A DNA stretch of 64,000 bases. Origin: a bacterium. Its GTDB lineage: Bacteria > Actinomycetota > Acidimicrobiia > Spongiisociales > ZC4RG35. Position 1 is the first letter of the stretch. Each line of letters opens with the position of its first letter. Below are positions 62,893-64,000 of this stretch, piece after piece. The notes under the pieces were generated by a model. That model did not search any database. It saw nothing but the letters and a program-made list of their open reading frames with translations, and had not been told where the DNA came from. The stretch spans positions 26,278 through 90,277 of the forward strand of contig JAPPFD010000007.1 in NCBI GenBank assembly GCA_028823995.1, in the 5' to 3' direction. Made by a program: the position numbers and the translations under genes.

Positions 62893-63993
62893 ATGACCAA
62901 CCTGCCGGATGATCGCGTCCCCACCGGGGGTCTCCACGAGCAATACTTCAACGCCGGCGTAGCCATAGCCATGAAGGAACTGTCGCAGGACGGAACCCTT
63001 CGGTTCCTACCTGATCGTGTGGGAATGTTGGAAGGCGGACTGCGTTCTGACGTGCTGGCCTTAGCCACGGGACTCGCACCAGTGGCGGTAGAGGGCGAAT
63101 ACGGCGTCACACCCGGCCCGGACGCAGACGCCTTGCGGAAACTCGGCCGGAAAGTAAAGGATTGCGACGACCCCATCAAGTCCGCAGTGGCAGTGGCCTA
63201 CCCCCTCCAAGGCAGGGCCTGGGCCGACCCGGAGGAGGTGGCCGAACGGCTGCTGGCCGGGCAGGAACTGAACTACGCAGTGTGGTCGCTACCCGACGAG
63301 ACCAGGTGGCCCGCAGGTGGGTGGGTCGCCGGCGACGTGCGGTCCCTGAGGGAATTGGTGGTGTCGCTCATGCAGCCTCAGCATGTGATTTCTCGGCTGG
63401 CCGAGGAGGTAGGGGAGGTTGTACGGAGTTTCGCCGACAGCGCCGCTTCGCACCTGCCCGGCGGGCATCGGGAGGACATAGCCGCAGCGGTGGGCCGACC
63501 CACGGGTTTGGACAGTCTCCGGGTTGTGGGAGTGGTTTGGTTCAATGCCCTGCTGTTCCAGGACCGCATAGCCGCCCCGCATGACCTGCCCCTGCGCCAC
63601 GCGGCCTATAGCGGCGGCAGTGTCAACCCTCGGAAGGTGCTCGCTGCATGGAACGACATCCGACATGTAAACTATCTGTCGGTCTACGACCCGGCCGTTA
63701 GCGCCTTGGACCTTTTCCTGCAGGCTGTCCCCTTTGAACAGGCTGCGGCGCTGATCACACATCTCGCCGACGCCGCGGACCGTGTCGCTACCGCATCGAC
63801 CGAACTTTTCGACATCGGAGCGGAACTTTTCCAATGGGTGATCACTGACCGCGACGACGCGGCGAGCTACTACACCAGGCCCGAGATAGCGGAGTTCTTG
63901 GCAAGGTTGGTCCGGCCTGAGGATTTGATGGGTTCAACCAATGCGCCCCCCTTACCTTGTTTGGTAGGCCCTGTGTGTGATGCTTGGGGCTGA
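62893..63993 (+). CDS. N6-adenine methyltransferase-like protein, apparently truncated
   Basis: 366 residues from ATG 62893. N-terminal helical region, then 'WVITDRDDAASYYTRPEIAEFLARLVRPEDL' near residue 310-340: the 'YYTxPEIAxFLxxL' lead-in of type I/IIG or BREX-like N6 methyltransferases. In that family it is followed by the SAM motif and NPPY. Here a TGA comes 20 residues later and neither motif appears. It may be cut by a mutation or mobile insertion; the rest could lie beyond the right edge. Confidence 0.6.
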   Translation: MTNLPDDRVPTGGLHEQYFNAGVAIAMKELSQDGTLRFLPDRVGMLEGGLRSDVLALATGLAPVAVEGEYGVTPGPDADALRKLGRKVKDCDDPIKSAVAVAYPLQGRAWADPEEVAERLLAGQELNYAVWSLPDETRWPAGGWVAGDVRSLRELVVSLMQPQHVISRLAEEVGEVVRSFADSAASHLPGGHREDIAAAVGRPTGLDSLRVVGVVWFNALLFQDRIAAPHDLPLRHAAYSGGSVNPRKVLAAWNDIRHVNYLSVYDPAVSALDLFLQAVPFEQAAALITHLADAADRVATASTELFDIGAELFQWVITDRDDAASYYTRPEIAEFLARLVRPEDLMGSTNAPPLPCLVGPVCDAWG

Positions 63994-64000
63994 TCGCCCG

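Overview
The window is high-GC bacterial DNA, almost entirely coding, with frequent GTG/TTG starts and many 4-base stop/start overlaps. Several traits point to an actinomycete-grade organism, most likely of class Acidimicrobiia. These are a Rex repressor, an F420-type deazaflavin reductase (Ddn family), a luciferase-like F420 monooxygenase, and S-layer-homology (SLH) proteins with the 'TKGC..YCPD.PVTRAEMA.FLVRAL' wording typical of that class. This placement is inference. No rRNA, tRNA, CRISPR array or complete insertion sequence was recognised.

Region 1-15.5 kb is mostly housekeeping and scattered enzymes: rex (runs off the left edge), a geranylgeranyl-reductase-like flavoprotein, a hexapeptide-repeat protein, a VWA-domain lipoprotein, an amidase with a GatC/AtzG-like micro-subunit, a VOC protein, an amidohydrolase converging on an enolase-superfamily enzyme, a membrane protein, a Ddn-like reductase, RtcB RNA ligase, a lipoprotein, a macro-domain protein and a CMP/dCMP-type deaminase.

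Region 15.5-23.7 kb holds a Gly/Glu-rich repeat lipoprotein (paralogue of one at 40.7 kb), a two-component system, a SLC13/TrkA-C transporter, prephenate dehydratase, and a membrane protein with a Fur/Zur-like box upstream.

Region 23.7-43.1 kb is catabolic. It contains a Rieske oxygenase with its reductase, a sodium:solute symporter with a 46-residue companion, and a tightly coupled six-gene operon (acyl-CoA ligase, alpha/beta hydrolase, LLM flavin/F420 monooxygenase, SDR, amidase, enoyl-CoA hydratase). A three-subunit molybdenum hydroxylase operon converges on it. Together these look like uptake, hydroxylation, CoA activation and ring or amide cleavage of an unidentified cyclic or N-containing compound. 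The second repeat lipoprotein and an SDR close the region.

Region 44.4-52.3 kb is a metal or metallophore uptake locus. A FecBCDE-type ABC importer, whose binding protein carries seven His/Asp-rich 13-residue repeats, diverges from a pair of ABC half-transporters. Between them lies a near-perfect Fur/Zur operator.

Region 52.6-64 kb carries a small toxin-antitoxin-like pair, a SpoIID/LytB-SLH exported protein, a frameshifted metallopeptidase-like lipoprotein, a family-5 solute-binding protein, an SLH/excalibur-like protein with a small partner, an exported S1-type serine protease, and an N6-adenine methyltransferase-like gene that stops just before its catalytic core.
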